Below are positions 1-7,726 of a stretch of 12,735 nt of DNA, piece after piece (the first letter of the stretch is position 1; every line of letters starts with the position of its first letter). The position numbers were made by a program, and so were the translations under genes. Location: positions 1-12,735 of the forward strand of contig SFFC01000074.1 in the NCBI GenBank assembly GCA_004556985.1, given 5' to 3'. The notes under the pieces were generated by a model. The model had not been told where the DNA came from and searched no databases. It worked only from the letters and a program-made list of their open reading frames with translations. This DNA is from Clostridiales bacterium (lineage in GTDB: Bacteria > Bacillota > Clostridia > Christensenellales > Aristaeellaceae).

Positions 1-1
1 C

Positions 2-931
2 GTGCGCGCCGGGGACAGCGTGAAGATCGGCGACCCGATCGCCGTCATTGAGACGAGCAAGACCTACGCCATGACCGACGGCACGGTATCCGGCGTGTTT
101 GCCGGCGAGGGCGACAGCGCGGAGGGCATCAAAGAGCGCTATGGCGCGCTGGTGTACATCGAGCCGATCAATCGCTATACGCTCTCCTGCAGCACGGAGA
201 AGGCCTACAACTCGAGCGAGAACCGCTACATCCACATCGGCGAGACGGTCTATCTCTCCTGCACGAAGGACGGCAGCCACCAGGGCCGCGGCATCGTGAC
301 GGCTGTGGACAAGGAGGACGAGAGCAAATTCACCGTCGAGGTCACGGGCGGCGAATTCTACATGGGCGAGAGCGTCGGTGTCTTCCGCGATGCGGCCTAC
401 GCGACGGAATCGCGCATCGGGCGCGGCGATGTCGGCAGAACGGCGCCCGTCGCCGTCACGGGCGAGGGCAGCGTGCTGCGCATGCATGTGCGCGCTGGGG
501 ACAAGGTCGAGCGCGGCGAGCTGCTCTTTGAGACGGTCAACGGCACGCTCGACGGCCTCTATGCGCCGGACAAGCAGGTGGTCAGCGACACGGCCGGCGT
601 CATCGCCAGCGTGGACGCGGGTAACGGCACGAGTGTCGAAAAGGGCACGAAGATTGCGACGATCTACCCGGAGGAACGCATGCAGGTACGCATGGAGATC
701 TCCGAGGCGGATCTGCCGGACGTGCGCGTCGGCGGCAAGGCGAGCATCGAATTCAACTGGGACGCTGACAGCGGGAAGCGCTACGAGGGGACGATCGCCT
801 CGATCTCCTACCTGAGCGAAAAGGCAGAGGAGGGCGCGGCCTCACAGGCGGCGAACTACGTCGCCTACATCGATTTTGAACCCGACGAGACCGTCCGCAT
901 TGGGATGACGGTTGTCGTCTATGTGCAGTGA
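2..931 (+). CDS. HlyD/MFP-like adaptor with two biotinyl-lipoyl-like modules (5' partial)
   Basis: The reading frame is open from the left edge, so the true start lies upstream; the GTG at position 2 is only the first visible codon. The visible 309 residues begin inside a biotinyl-lipoyl-like half-motif (AGDSVKIGDPIAVIE, about residues 3-17). A second such module covers about residues 150-225 (GSVLRMHVRAGDKVERGELL, later AGVIASVDAGNGTSVEKGTK). A C-terminal beta-barrel-like segment follows (MQVRMEISEADLPDVRVGGK to the end), as in membrane fusion proteins of tripartite or MacB-type systems. No long helical hairpin is visible between the modules, unlike the second adaptor in this operon. A TAA/TGA-terminated end lies 18 nt before the next gene, so co-transcription is likely. 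The role is inferred: an extracytoplasmic adaptor, normally anchored by an N-terminal membrane helix that would lie outside the window. The family is fairly secure; the partner and substrate are unknown. Confidence 0.75.
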   Translation: MRAGDSVKIGDPIAVIETSKTYAMTDGTVSGVFAGEGDSAEGIKERYGALVYIEPINRYTLSCSTEKAYNSSENRYIHIGETVYLSCTKDGSHQGRGIVTAVDKEDESKFTVEVTGGEFYMGESVGVFRDAAYATESRIGRGDVGRTAPVAVTGEGSVLRMHVRAGDKVERGELLFETVNGTLDGLYAPDKQVVSDTAGVIASVDAGNGTSVEKGTKIATIYPEERMQVRMEISEADLPDVRVGGKASIEFNWDADSGKRYEGTIASISYLSEKAEEGAASQAANYVAYIDFEPDETVRIGMTVVVYVQ

Positions 932-949
932 CGCACGGAAAGGAAGCAC

Positions 950-3295
950 ATGAGTCAGGAAAAAAACAGGGGCTGGCTCTGCCGCGCTGCGGCGCTGGCA
1001 GCTGCGCTGATGATGCTGATGATGCCTTCGGCGCTGGCCGCGGGCAACAAGACCATCGCCGTACAGGGGCAAAACGGCTTTGACGACTACATCTCCAGCA
1101 TGCTCGTCTGGGGTGACAGGCTGCTGATGACAAGCTGGGACAAGCTCTATTTCTGGTCGCCGGAGACGGACGAGCTCGTTGCGGTCGAGGGCTACGACGA
1201 GCTCCAAAGCATGCCCAACGGCGTACCGGATGAGAACGGCGTCTACACGCTGACGTTCGGGGAGGACGAGCTCGAGTTTGACGAGAGCGAGAGCCTCTCG
1301 CGCTACAACACGATGATCCCGATGGATGGCAGGCTTTACAGTCTCTACGGCGTCTACGGGGAGGAAGGAAATACCCGCGCGCTGCTGCTTGAAATCGACA
1401 TCGCCGAGGACGGCACACCCTCCTTTGTCGGCGCGATTGACCTGGGCGATGCGCTGACGGTGGATTACGGCGACGGCAGCTACGGCATGATGGATTTACA
1501 GAATCCCTGCTACGCGGATGGGTTGCTCTATGCGCTGAGCTACGGCGACAATGGGCGCGAGGTTCTGGTGCTCGACGTTCAGGCGGGAACGGTCGACACG
1601 CTGACGCTGGAGACCGATCTGGAGGTCAACGGCCTGGCGGCGTATGGCGAGGGACGCCTGCTGATGATCGCCGTCGATTACAGCGGCGACTACCCCGTGA
1701 CCTCGCTGCTGGTCTACGACATCGCCGGGGAGACGCTCTCGGAGCTGGGCGTCGTGCCGACGAAGGGCTACAGCTATCCGGGCGGCGTCGTCTTCGACGA
1801 GGCGCGCAGCCTGCTGTATTATTCGGCGTCGGGCAGTGTCTGGCGCTGCCCGGTGACGGAGACGGGCCTCGGCGACCCGGAGGAATTTGGCGACATGCCG
1901 CTGGAGGTGTACACCGATGCCGCCGCCGTGCTGCTGGGCGATCTCTACGTCGTCTCGAGCTATGAGGGCGTGGTGGGGCGCGACGTGACGCTTGACAAGC
2001 TGCCGGAGCAGCGGCTGCGCATCGGAAACGGAAGCGGGAACGAGGAGATCCGCACGGCGTATTATGCCTTTACGGACGCGCATCCGGAGTATCTGGTTTC
2101 CATCAGCAGCGTGGACAGCGGCGCTGTCCTCCAGGACATGATGAACCGCTCAGAGGAGATCGATCTGTACACGTTCAGCAGCGATGATTCGGGCTTTCAG
2201 GCGCTGATGGAGCGCGGCTTCATGGCGGAGCTGGGCGGGAGCCAGACGCTGCGCGAGGGCGTGGAGGCGATGTATCCTGCGCTTCGCGAAAACATGATGA
2301 AGGACGGTGAGCTCTACGCCGTGCCGATGGGCATCTGGGCAAACTGCATGACGCTCAACACGCAGCTGCTGACGCAGAAGCTGGGCTTCACACAGGAGGA
2401 GCTGCCTCAAAACTGGCTGGAGATGTTTGCCCTGCTTGCCGATCTGGCGGACGGGCGGATGCAGGATGTGCCGGAGGCGTCGCTGCTGGACCCGGGCTAC
2501 ATCCGCGACGACGCGCGCCAGCAGGTCTTTGGACTGATGCTCAACGATTACTTCCTCTGGCTGGAGGCGGACGAGGCGAATCTCGCGCGCGGCAGCGAGG
2601 TGCTCATCGGGCTGTGCGAGGCTTTTGAGCAGATTGACTGGGACGGCTTCGGCATGCCGGAGGAATACGACAGCGACGGCTCCTGGGAATACAACCCCGA
2701 AAACATCATCATGAGCACAACCTCCATCGACGTGGGGAGCTGGTATGAGGAATCGCAGACGCCGACGCCGCTGGCCATTGAGGAGGACGGGAAGCCGCTC
2801 ATCGCCATGAGCACTACGGTCGCGTTTGTCAACCCCTTCTCCAAACACCGCGAGGCGGCGATCGAGTATCTGGAGACGGCCTATGGCCTCCTGAACCAGC
2901 GTGCGCTGATGCAGATGAACCCGTCGATCAACGAGCCCATCGAGAACGAATACTACGAGGAGAGCCTCTCCTACTACGACCAGAGCATCGCGGAGATGGA
3001 AACGGCGCTGGAGACGGCCGAGGACGAGGAAAGCCGCGAGCAGCTGATGCAGAATCTGGAGGACATGAAGGGCTATCGCGAGGACTTCCTCGAAAATGGC
3101 CGCTGGGATGTTTCGCCCGAGGCCATCGAGCGCTACCGCGCGCAGGCAGCCATGCTGACGCTGCAAAAGGAGTCCATCTGGGGCTCGGATGCGTACACGC
3201 AGGTGCAGCAGTACCTCGACGGCGCTCTGAGCGCGCAGCAGCTGGCATCGGAGCTGGAAAAGACGCTGCAAATGCGCAGGCTCGAGGGCAACTGA
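950..3295 (+). CDS. Secreted beta-propeller/extracellular solute-binding fusion protein
   Basis: A 781-residue exported protein. The start ATG has a GGAAAGGAAG ribosome site just upstream. Residues 1-30 form a signal peptide: basic start, hydrophobic Ala/Leu/Met core at about 13-25, and a signal peptidase I-type ALA|AG site near residue 30. The only cysteine there (Cys11) precedes the hydrophobic core, so there is no lipobox. Residues of about 35-345 are rich in beta-strand repeats of the type 'DGLLYALSYG...VLVLDVQAGTV' and 'GRLLMIAVDY...LLVYDI', suggesting a beta-propeller. From about 351 the chain looks like a CUT1 family-1 solute-binding protein: RIGNGSGNEEIRTAYYAFTD, then DGELYAVPMGIWANCMTLNT and a late VAFVNPFSKHREAAIEYL. 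An acidic, helix-rich stretch lies at about 660-715. Ordinary binding proteins have about 400-550 residues, so this one is nearly double. The two permease genes follow directly and would be its partners. The ligand is unknown; sugars or glycans are usual for this family. Confidence 0.8.
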   Translation: MSQEKNRGWLCRAAALAAALMMLMMPSALAAGNKTIAVQGQNGFDDYISSMLVWGDRLLMTSWDKLYFWSPETDELVAVEGYDELQSMPNGVPDENGVYTLTFGEDELEFDESESLSRYNTMIPMDGRLYSLYGVYGEEGNTRALLLEIDIAEDGTPSFVGAIDLGDALTVDYGDGSYGMMDLQNPCYADGLLYALSYGDNGREVLVLDVQAGTVDTLTLETDLEVNGLAAYGEGRLLMIAVDYSGDYPVTSLLVYDIAGETLSELGVVPTKGYSYPGGVVFDEARSLLYYSASGSVWRCPVTETGLGDPEEFGDMPLEVYTDAAAVLLGDLYVVSSYEGVVGRDVTLDKLPEQRLRIGNGSGNEEIRTAYYAFTDAHPEYLVSISSVDSGAVLQDMMNRSEEIDLYTFSSDDSGFQALMERGFMAELGGSQTLREGVEAMYPALRENMMKDGELYAVPMGIWANCMTLNTQLLTQKLGFTQEELPQNWLEMFALLADLADGRMQDVPEASLLDPGYIRDDARQQVFGLMLNDYFLWLEADEANLARGSEVLIGLCEAFEQIDWDGFGMPEEYDSDGSWEYNPENIIMSTTSIDVGSWYEESQTPTPLAIEEDGKPLIAMSTTVAFVNPFSKHREAAIEYLETAYGLLNQRALMQMNPSINEPIENEYYEESLSYYDQSIAEMETALETAEDEESREQLMQNLEDMKGYREDFLENGRWDVSPEAIERYRAQAAMLTLQKESIWGSDAYTQVQQYLDGALSAQQLASELEKTLQMRRLEGN

Positions 3296-3309
3296 GGCCG
3301 GAGGCGGGC

Positions 3310-4164
3310 ATGTTTTCAAAAAAGAAATCGGTGCTGCTGTTTCTGCTGCCGGGGCTTGTGATGCTGCTGGTGTTTGACTTCATCCCGTTTGTGGACGGCA
3401 TCCGCTCCAGCCTGACGGACGGCAGCTACAAAAACGCGTTCGTCGGGCTGGCGAATTACCGCACGCTGCTTGAAAACAGCATGTTCCGTCTGGGGCTTCA
3501 AAACACGATGGAGCTCTCGCTGATCGGCGCGCCGCTGCTGTGGCTCCTTTCGTTTCTGCTGGCGGCGGCGCTGGGGGCGATTAAGCCCTTTGGCGGCTTC
3601 TTCCGATCGGGCGTGCTGCTGCCGTATCTGGCGCCGTCCTCGGCCATCCTGCTGGTCTGGCTGGTGGTCTTTGACTACGGCGGGCCGGTCAACCGGGTGC
3701 TTTCGGCGCTGGGCATGCAGCGCGTGCTGTGGCTGGAGAGCGGCGCGCTGCGCGTCCCGATCGTGCTGATGTTCCTGTGGAAAAACCTCGGATTCTGCGT
3801 CGTCATCTTTCTGGCGGCGCTGCAGTCGATTCCTCAGCCGCTCTACGAATACGCGCAGCTGGAGGGCGCCGGATTTTTCCGGCGCGCCTTCGGCATCACG
3901 CTCCCGCTGATCACGCCCAGCGCGTTCCTCGTGTTCGTGCTGGCATGGATCAACGCGTTCAAGATCTTTAAGGAGGTCTACTTCATCGCAGGCGCGTATC
4001 CGGATTACTCGGTCTACACGCTGCAGAACTACATGAACAACATGTTCGGCAAGATGAACTATCAGCTGGTGACCGCGGCAGCGTATACCTTTGCGGTCAT
4101 CGTGCTGTTGCTCTTTGGCGCGCTGTTCCTTTTGCAGCGGCGCGCAGCGCGCAGTGTTGCGTGA
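3310..4164 (+). CDS. ABC transporter permease, MalF/UgpA-like (CUT1)
   Basis: A 284-residue integral membrane protein, the usual length for a MalF-type permease without the long periplasmic loop of enteric MalF. Hydrophobic segments occur near residues 6-25, 70-92, 100-125, 145-172, 205-225 and 255-275. The cytoplasmic EAA loop that docks the ATPase is visible at about 180-203 in the variant EYAQLEGAGFFRRAFGITLP. It would pair with the next permease to form the membrane channel for the solute-binding protein encoded upstream. The start is supported by GGAGG five bases ahead of the ATG. The gene starts 14 nt after the binding-protein stop and ends 13 nt before the MalG-like gene. No nucleotide-binding subunit is encoded nearby; in Firmicutes a shared MsmX-type ATPase often serves such importers, which is inference here. 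Confidence 0.92.
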   Translation: MFSKKKSVLLFLLPGLVMLLVFDFIPFVDGIRSSLTDGSYKNAFVGLANYRTLLENSMFRLGLQNTMELSLIGAPLLWLLSFLLAAALGAIKPFGGFFRSGVLLPYLAPSSAILLVWLVVFDYGGPVNRVLSALGMQRVLWLESGALRVPIVLMFLWKNLGFCVVIFLAALQSIPQPLYEYAQLEGAGFFRRAFGITLPLITPSAFLVFVLAWINAFKIFKEVYFIAGAYPDYSVYTLQNYMNNMFGKMNYQLVTAAAYTFAVIVLLLFGALFLLQRRAARSVA

Positions 4165-4177
4165 GGGGGCGGGAGAG

Positions 4178-5047
4178 ATGAGACGTTTTTGGGTCCGCCT
4201 CAAGCGCAGACATCTAGCTGCGCGGCTGATGCTGTCGCTGCTGGCCGTGGTCGTCCTGCTGCCGGTCGTGCTGACGCTGCTGTATTCCTTTTTTTCACCT
4301 GCGGAGATCAGGGCATTTCTGGGCACGCGCGGCAGCTTCGACGAGACGGCATGGATGGCGGTCAAGCTCGCGCCGGACATGTTCTCGCTCAGCCAGTATT
4401 ACCATATTCTGATCGAGGATATGACGGTGCTTCGCTACTTTGTCAACTCGGCGATGTATGCCTGCGCCATCCTCCTGGGGCAGACGCTGATCATTCCTGC
4501 GATGGCCTACGCGCTCTCCCGCTTCCGCTTTCCGGGACGCGACGCGATTTTCTTCGCCGTGATCATGCTGATGCTGCTGCCATTTCAGGTGACGATGGTG
4601 CCCAACGTGCTGACGCTGCGGCGGCTTGGGCTGCTTGATACCGCCTGGTCGGTTATCCTGCCGATGACCGTGTCGCCGTTTTTTATCTTTCTGCTCAGGC
4701 AGTACATGGTGTCGCTGCCCGGAGAGATGCTCGAGGCGGCACAGATCGATGGCGCGGGCACGGTGCGATGCTTCTTTCACGTCGTGCTGCCGGTCTGCCG
4801 GCCGATGCTCGGCTGCGCAGCGGCGTTGTCCTTTGCGGAATGCTGGAACCTGGTCGAGCAGCCGCTGACCTACCTGACCACGCATACGGAGCTTTACCCG
4901 CTCTCCGTGGTCTTCAACCAGCTGACGCAGGAGAGCACGGGCTTTGAATTTGCCGGCGCGGCGCTGTACATGCTGCCGGCGTTGTTTGTCTACCTGTTCT
5001 TTGAGCAGGACATCCTCGAGGGCGTCCAGCTCACGGAGCTGAAATAA
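4178..5047 (+). CDS. ABC transporter permease, MalG-like (CUT1)
   Basis: A 289-residue multi-pass membrane protein. The chosen start is the ATG at 4178, which follows a G-rich GGGAG site and begins MRRFWVRLKRRH, a basic cytoplasmic tail before the first membrane helix (about residues 15-38). The frame is open further upstream, but that part would overlap the MalF-like gene in another frame and has a non-native composition. The canonical EAA loop, EAAQIDGAG followed by FFHVVLPVCRP, is at about 186-208 and identifies the MalG branch. Also typical is the FVNSAMYACAILLGQ segment before the AMAYALSRFRFPGR loop. It should heterodimerise with the MalF-like permease encoded just upstream. The 58-nt gap to the next gene is the longest inside this operon and contains a hairpin. 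Confidence 0.92.
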   Translation: MRRFWVRLKRRHLAARLMLSLLAVVVLLPVVLTLLYSFFSPAEIRAFLGTRGSFDETAWMAVKLAPDMFSLSQYYHILIEDMTVLRYFVNSAMYACAILLGQTLIIPAMAYALSRFRFPGRDAIFFAVIMLMLLPFQVTMVPNVLTLRRLGLLDTAWSVILPMTVSPFFIFLLRQYMVSLPGEMLEAAQIDGAGTVRCFFHVVLPVCRPMLGCAAALSFAECWNLVEQPLTYLTTHTELYPLSVVFNQLTQESTGFEFAGAALYMLPALFVYLFFEQDILEGVQLTELK

Positions 5048-5053
5048 CCAGAG

Positions 5054-5079
5054 GGGCGCGGAGGGAAGACGCCGCGCCC
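5054..5079 (+). other. Intercistronic GC hairpin between permease and adaptor genes
   Basis: GGGCGCGG (5054-5061) pairs perfectly with CCGCGCCC (5072-5079) around a 10-nt loop. There is no U-run after it; the sequence continues into GCAGGAG and then the ribosome site of the next gene. This makes it a poor intrinsic terminator. It is more likely an mRNA stability or processing element that sets different expression of the importer part and the adaptor part. That role is inference. Confidence 0.5.
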
Positions 5080-5105
5080 GCAGGAGAACGACGGAGAAAG
5101 AGACG

Positions 5106-6443
5106 ATGAAGAGATTTGCGGTCAAAGGGCTGATTGCGCTGCTGGCGGCGGTCGCGTTGTGCATGTTCTTCTCTGGGACGATCAAGACGATCACCACGGC
5201 GAAGGTGAAGATTGTGACGGCAAAGACGGGCAAGCTCGAGGAGCAGATCAGGCTCACGGGAACGCTCGTCTTTCCAGGGACGCAGGAGATCGGCCTTGAG
5301 GGCCTCGCCGATGACCAGAGCGCCGTCATCCGGCGCGTCTGTGTCGCGAAGGGGCGCAGGATCAAGGAGGGCGACGTCCTCTTTGAGGCGGAGATCGCGG
5401 GGCTTGAAACGGCGCTTGACGAGCTGAGCGGCACCTGCGCGTCAGCGCAGAAGGAGCTGATGGAGCTCACGCGCAAAAACGGCGAGCTCCGCCTCAAGCG
5501 GACGGAGGAGCTCTGGGTGGAGGCCTACGACGCGCTGGCGGACGCGCAGGAGAGGCAGATTGAAGCGGGCACGGCGCTGCGGACGGCGGCCAGATTGGCG
5601 GGCGTCGCGCTGGAGGACGGACGCCTGCCGCAGGACGTACGCGACGAGGCGCTGCTCAAGAGCCAGCAGCTGGCGGACGAGGCGGACGCCGCCGTCGTGG
5701 AGGCGGAAAAGCGCTTTGCCAGCGCAAACCGGCTGGGCATCAGCGAGGACGTCGTCAGCACGATCGAAAAGACCCGGGAGCTTGAAAGGAAGATCGGGGA
5801 CGCGCAGGAGAAGATGGCGGAGCTGAACGTGCTGCGCGAGCAGGCGAAGGCCGTCTGCGCGCCAAGCGACGGCTATGTGCTGGAGATCAACGTCAAGGCG
5901 GGGGACAGCTACGGAGGGCAGAGCGCCGCAATGCTGCTCAGCGCCGGAGGGACGAAGGGCGTGCTGCGCGCGGACGTGAGCAGCCTGCCCCGGAAGATTG
6001 AAAAGGGCACGCAGGTGACCATCGGCGAGGAGGGCGCGAAGACGGTCACCAAAAAGGTGACGGATACCGGTGTGGATGAAGAAGGCAAGGCCTACATCGA
6101 CATCGAGCTGACGGACAAGGAGATCACGACGCTCGGCGGCGCGGCCTCGCTGATGGCCACGCCCATCGCCATGACGGCGAGCTACCGGGCGCAGAGCGCC
6201 ACAACGCTGCTGCCCGTCAGCGCTGTGCGCGGCACGGGGGACAGCCGGTATGTCTATGTCGTCACGACGGAGCAGAATGCCCTGGGCGAGCAGACGATGA
6301 AGGTGAGCCGTCAGGATGTCAAGGTGCTCGCGGAGGTCGGCGCGACGGCCTCGCTGGAGACCGACCTGAGCCGCCAGCGCATCGCCTATATGGAGGACAG
6401 GGAGATTTCCGATGGCTCGGAGGTCATGGCCTATGCCGAGTGA
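5106..6443 (+). CDS. Membrane fusion protein (HlyD/RND/YknX-like periplasmic adaptor)
   Basis: A 445-residue adaptor. The start ATG follows GGAGAAAGAG. Residues of about 7-26 are a hydrophobic anchor; a Cys at about 19 is preceded by VAL, which does not fit a lipobox well. Next comes a beta segment (VKIVTAKTGKLEEQIRLTG) and the first half of a barrel-sandwich/lipoyl motif (about 75-96, KEGDVLFEAE). A long Glu/Lys/Ala-rich helical region follows at about 97-250, predicted as a coiled-coil hairpin. The second lipoyl half is at about 252-275 (APSDGYVLEINVKAGDS). Beta-barrel and membrane-proximal domains complete the chain, including LLPVSAVRGTGDSRYVYVVT near 365-390. This is the normal order of MFP adaptors that link an ABC or RND transporter to an outer partner; in Gram-positives YknX is an example. 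It overlaps the MacB/FtsX-like permease gene, its probable partner. The substrate is unknown. Confidence 0.87.
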   Translation: MKRFAVKGLIALLAAVALCMFFSGTIKTITTAKVKIVTAKTGKLEEQIRLTGTLVFPGTQEIGLEGLADDQSAVIRRVCVAKGRRIKEGDVLFEAEIAGLETALDELSGTCASAQKELMELTRKNGELRLKRTEELWVEAYDALADAQERQIEAGTALRTAARLAGVALEDGRLPQDVRDEALLKSQQLADEADAAVVEAEKRFASANRLGISEDVVSTIEKTRELERKIGDAQEKMAELNVLREQAKAVCAPSDGYVLEINVKAGDSYGGQSAAMLLSAGGTKGVLRADVSSLPRKIEKGTQVTIGEEGAKTVTKKVTDTGVDEEGKAYIDIELTDKEITTLGGAASLMATPIAMTASYRAQSATTLLPVSAVRGTGDSRYVYVVTTEQNALGEQTMKVSRQDVKVLAEVGATASLETDLSRQRIAYMEDREISDGSEVMAYAE

Positions 6444-7629
6444 GACGCAAGGAAAGCGGCCGGCCGGGAGAAGGCATCACGGCGTGCTGCTGATGGCGCT
6501 GGGCGCGGCGCTGATGGTGCTGGGCGCGGCGATGCTTCTGACGACGCCGGACGTGCTGCAGTATGCGATGAGCTTGCCGACGGACGCGCAGGCGGACGCG
6601 CTGGAAGCGCTCGCCCGGGAGGCACAGGAGCAGATGGATTTGCTCGCGGACTCGCTGGGCGCCTATGCCGTGGCGGCGCGGGCGCAGGGACAGGCACTCT
6701 CTGCGGACGGGGGCCGGAGCGTCACGGCGACGGTCTACGCCATGGGCGAGGGCTACTTTGACGCCGTGCATGAGACGCTCGAGCGCGGGCGGCTGATCAG
6801 CGCGGGCGATATTCAGCGCGCGGAGCATGCCATCGTGCTCGACAGCCGCGTGGCGCTGACGCTTCTCTCGGGCGAGGAGCCTGTCGGGCAGAGGGTTACG
6901 CTGAACGGCGTCCGCTATGAGGTCGCGGGGGTGATCCGCGGCGGCAGGCGCGTCGGGGAGACGGATGAATACATCGCCTATGTGCCGGTGACGGCGGCGT
7001 CGGCCGATGCGCTGCCGGCGCAGAGCCTTGTCTGCGTGGCCAGGCCGCTGAGCGCCGTCGGCTCGGCCATCCTCATGGAGGATACGCTGTCCGCCTGGCG
7101 GGGCGGCGGGAGCTTTTACAGCCTGGGCAAAATGAAGCTCGGCGCGGTCATGCCGCTGCGCTGGGCGCTGCTGTTTGCGGGCGCGGCGGTGCTGCTGGCC
7201 CTGCTGCGGCGGATGAACGCCTTCGCCTGGGGCCGCGTGTGCCGCGTTGATGAAGCACTCAAAACGCGCTATGCGCGCGACATGCTGCTGCCCATCGCGG
7301 GGAGCGCGGCGATGTGCCTGCTGGGCTATGGGATGCTGGCCGCTGCGCTGTGGGCGCTCGCTTCCTTCTCGATTCAGCCGCTGCTCGTGTTCACGGAGTG
7401 GATTCCCGAGGTGATCGTCGAGCTGAGCTCGCTTGAAAGCCGCTTCTGGGCGCTTGCGGGTGCCGGCGCGCCGGCCGTGCGGATCGTGACGCGCGAGGTT
7501 TGCCGGCTTGAGCTGGGGCGGGGCCTGCTGCGCTGGGGGCTGATGGCCGCGCTGCTGGGGCTTGCGCTGCACGGCATTCCCTGGCTGAACCGGGCGATCG
7601 CGATGCCCGCGCTGCGCAAAGAGCGATAG
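6433..7629 (+). CDS. MacB/FtsX-like ABC permease subunit without fused ATPase
   Basis: A 398-residue membrane protein. TM1 lies at about 17-38. An extracytoplasmic domain at about 40-235 includes a MacB-PCD-like core: AMGEGYFDAVHETLERGRLI, then HAIVLDSRVALTLL and GEEPVGQRVTLNGVRYEVAG. Three further hydrophobic segments follow at about 240-260, 285-312 and 366-386. The TM1-PCD-TM2-3-4 layout and the length match MacB/YknZ-type permeases. However, the loop between TM2 and TM3 is short and lacks a clear FtsX signature, so it may be a divergent branch. I chose the ATG at 6433, which has GGAGG ten bases upstream and overlaps the adaptor gene by 11 nt. An alternative in-frame ATG at 6412, with AGGGAG upstream, would add seven residues. 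No YknY/MacB-type ATPase is encoded next to it. It probably works with the upstream adaptor. Confidence 0.75.
   Translation: MPSETQGKRPAGRRHHGVLLMALGAALMVLGAAMLLTTPDVLQYAMSLPTDAQADALEALAREAQEQMDLLADSLGAYAVAARAQGQALSADGGRSVTATVYAMGEGYFDAVHETLERGRLISAGDIQRAEHAIVLDSRVALTLLSGEEPVGQRVTLNGVRYEVAGVIRGGRRVGETDEYIAYVPVTAASADALPAQSLVCVARPLSAVGSAILMEDTLSAWRGGGSFYSLGKMKLGAVMPLRWALLFAGAAVLLALLRRMNAFAWGRVCRVDEALKTRYARDMLLPIAGSAAMCLLGYGMLAAALWALASFSIQPLLVFTEWIPEVIVELSSLESRFWALAGAGAPAVRIVTREVCRLELGRGLLRWGLMAALLGLALHGIPWLNRAIAMPALRKER
6490..6531 (+). repeat. Tandem 21-bp duplication within TM1 of the MacB/FtsX-like permease
   Basis: The segments 6490-6510 and 6511-6531 are direct tandem copies differing at one base (C at 6497, T at 6518). 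They encode LMALGAA followed by LMVLGAA, two seven-residue units in the first membrane helix. The reading frame is kept. Confidence 0.8.
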
Positions 7630-7641
7630 ACAGGAGGATGA

Positions 7642-7689
7642 AAAGCCCCCTTTCTTCCGGGCCGAAGAGCTCGGAGGAAAGGGGGCTTT
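7642..7689. terminator. Convergent bidirectional terminator hairpin
   Basis: AAAGCCCCCTTTC (from 7642) pairs with GAAAGGGGGCTTT (ending 7689). The pairing continues inward as TTCCG against CGGAG with one imperfection, giving a stem of about 18 bp and a loop of about 12 nt. The stem ends in TTT on the plus strand and in CTTTT on the minus strand. It sits 13 nt after the stop of the plus-strand operon and 38 nt past the stop of the minus-strand TSUP gene. It can therefore serve both. The U-runs are short, but the stem is very strong. Confidence 0.88.
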
Positions 7690-7726
7690 GCGTGTAGAAG
7701 GGCGGGACGATGCCTCGCGTCGAGGA

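Noticed and set aside
2..4. GTG at position 2 as the start of the first adaptor
   Set aside because: The protein begins in the middle of a lipoyl-like motif and no ribosome site can be seen, so the gene is cut by the window edge.
2150..4380. Long minus-strand frames across the binding-protein and MalF-like genes (2150-3319 and 3316-4380)
   Set aside because: Both are rich in Arg, Gln and His with no domain pattern and lie opposite well-supported genes. They are GC-driven shadows.
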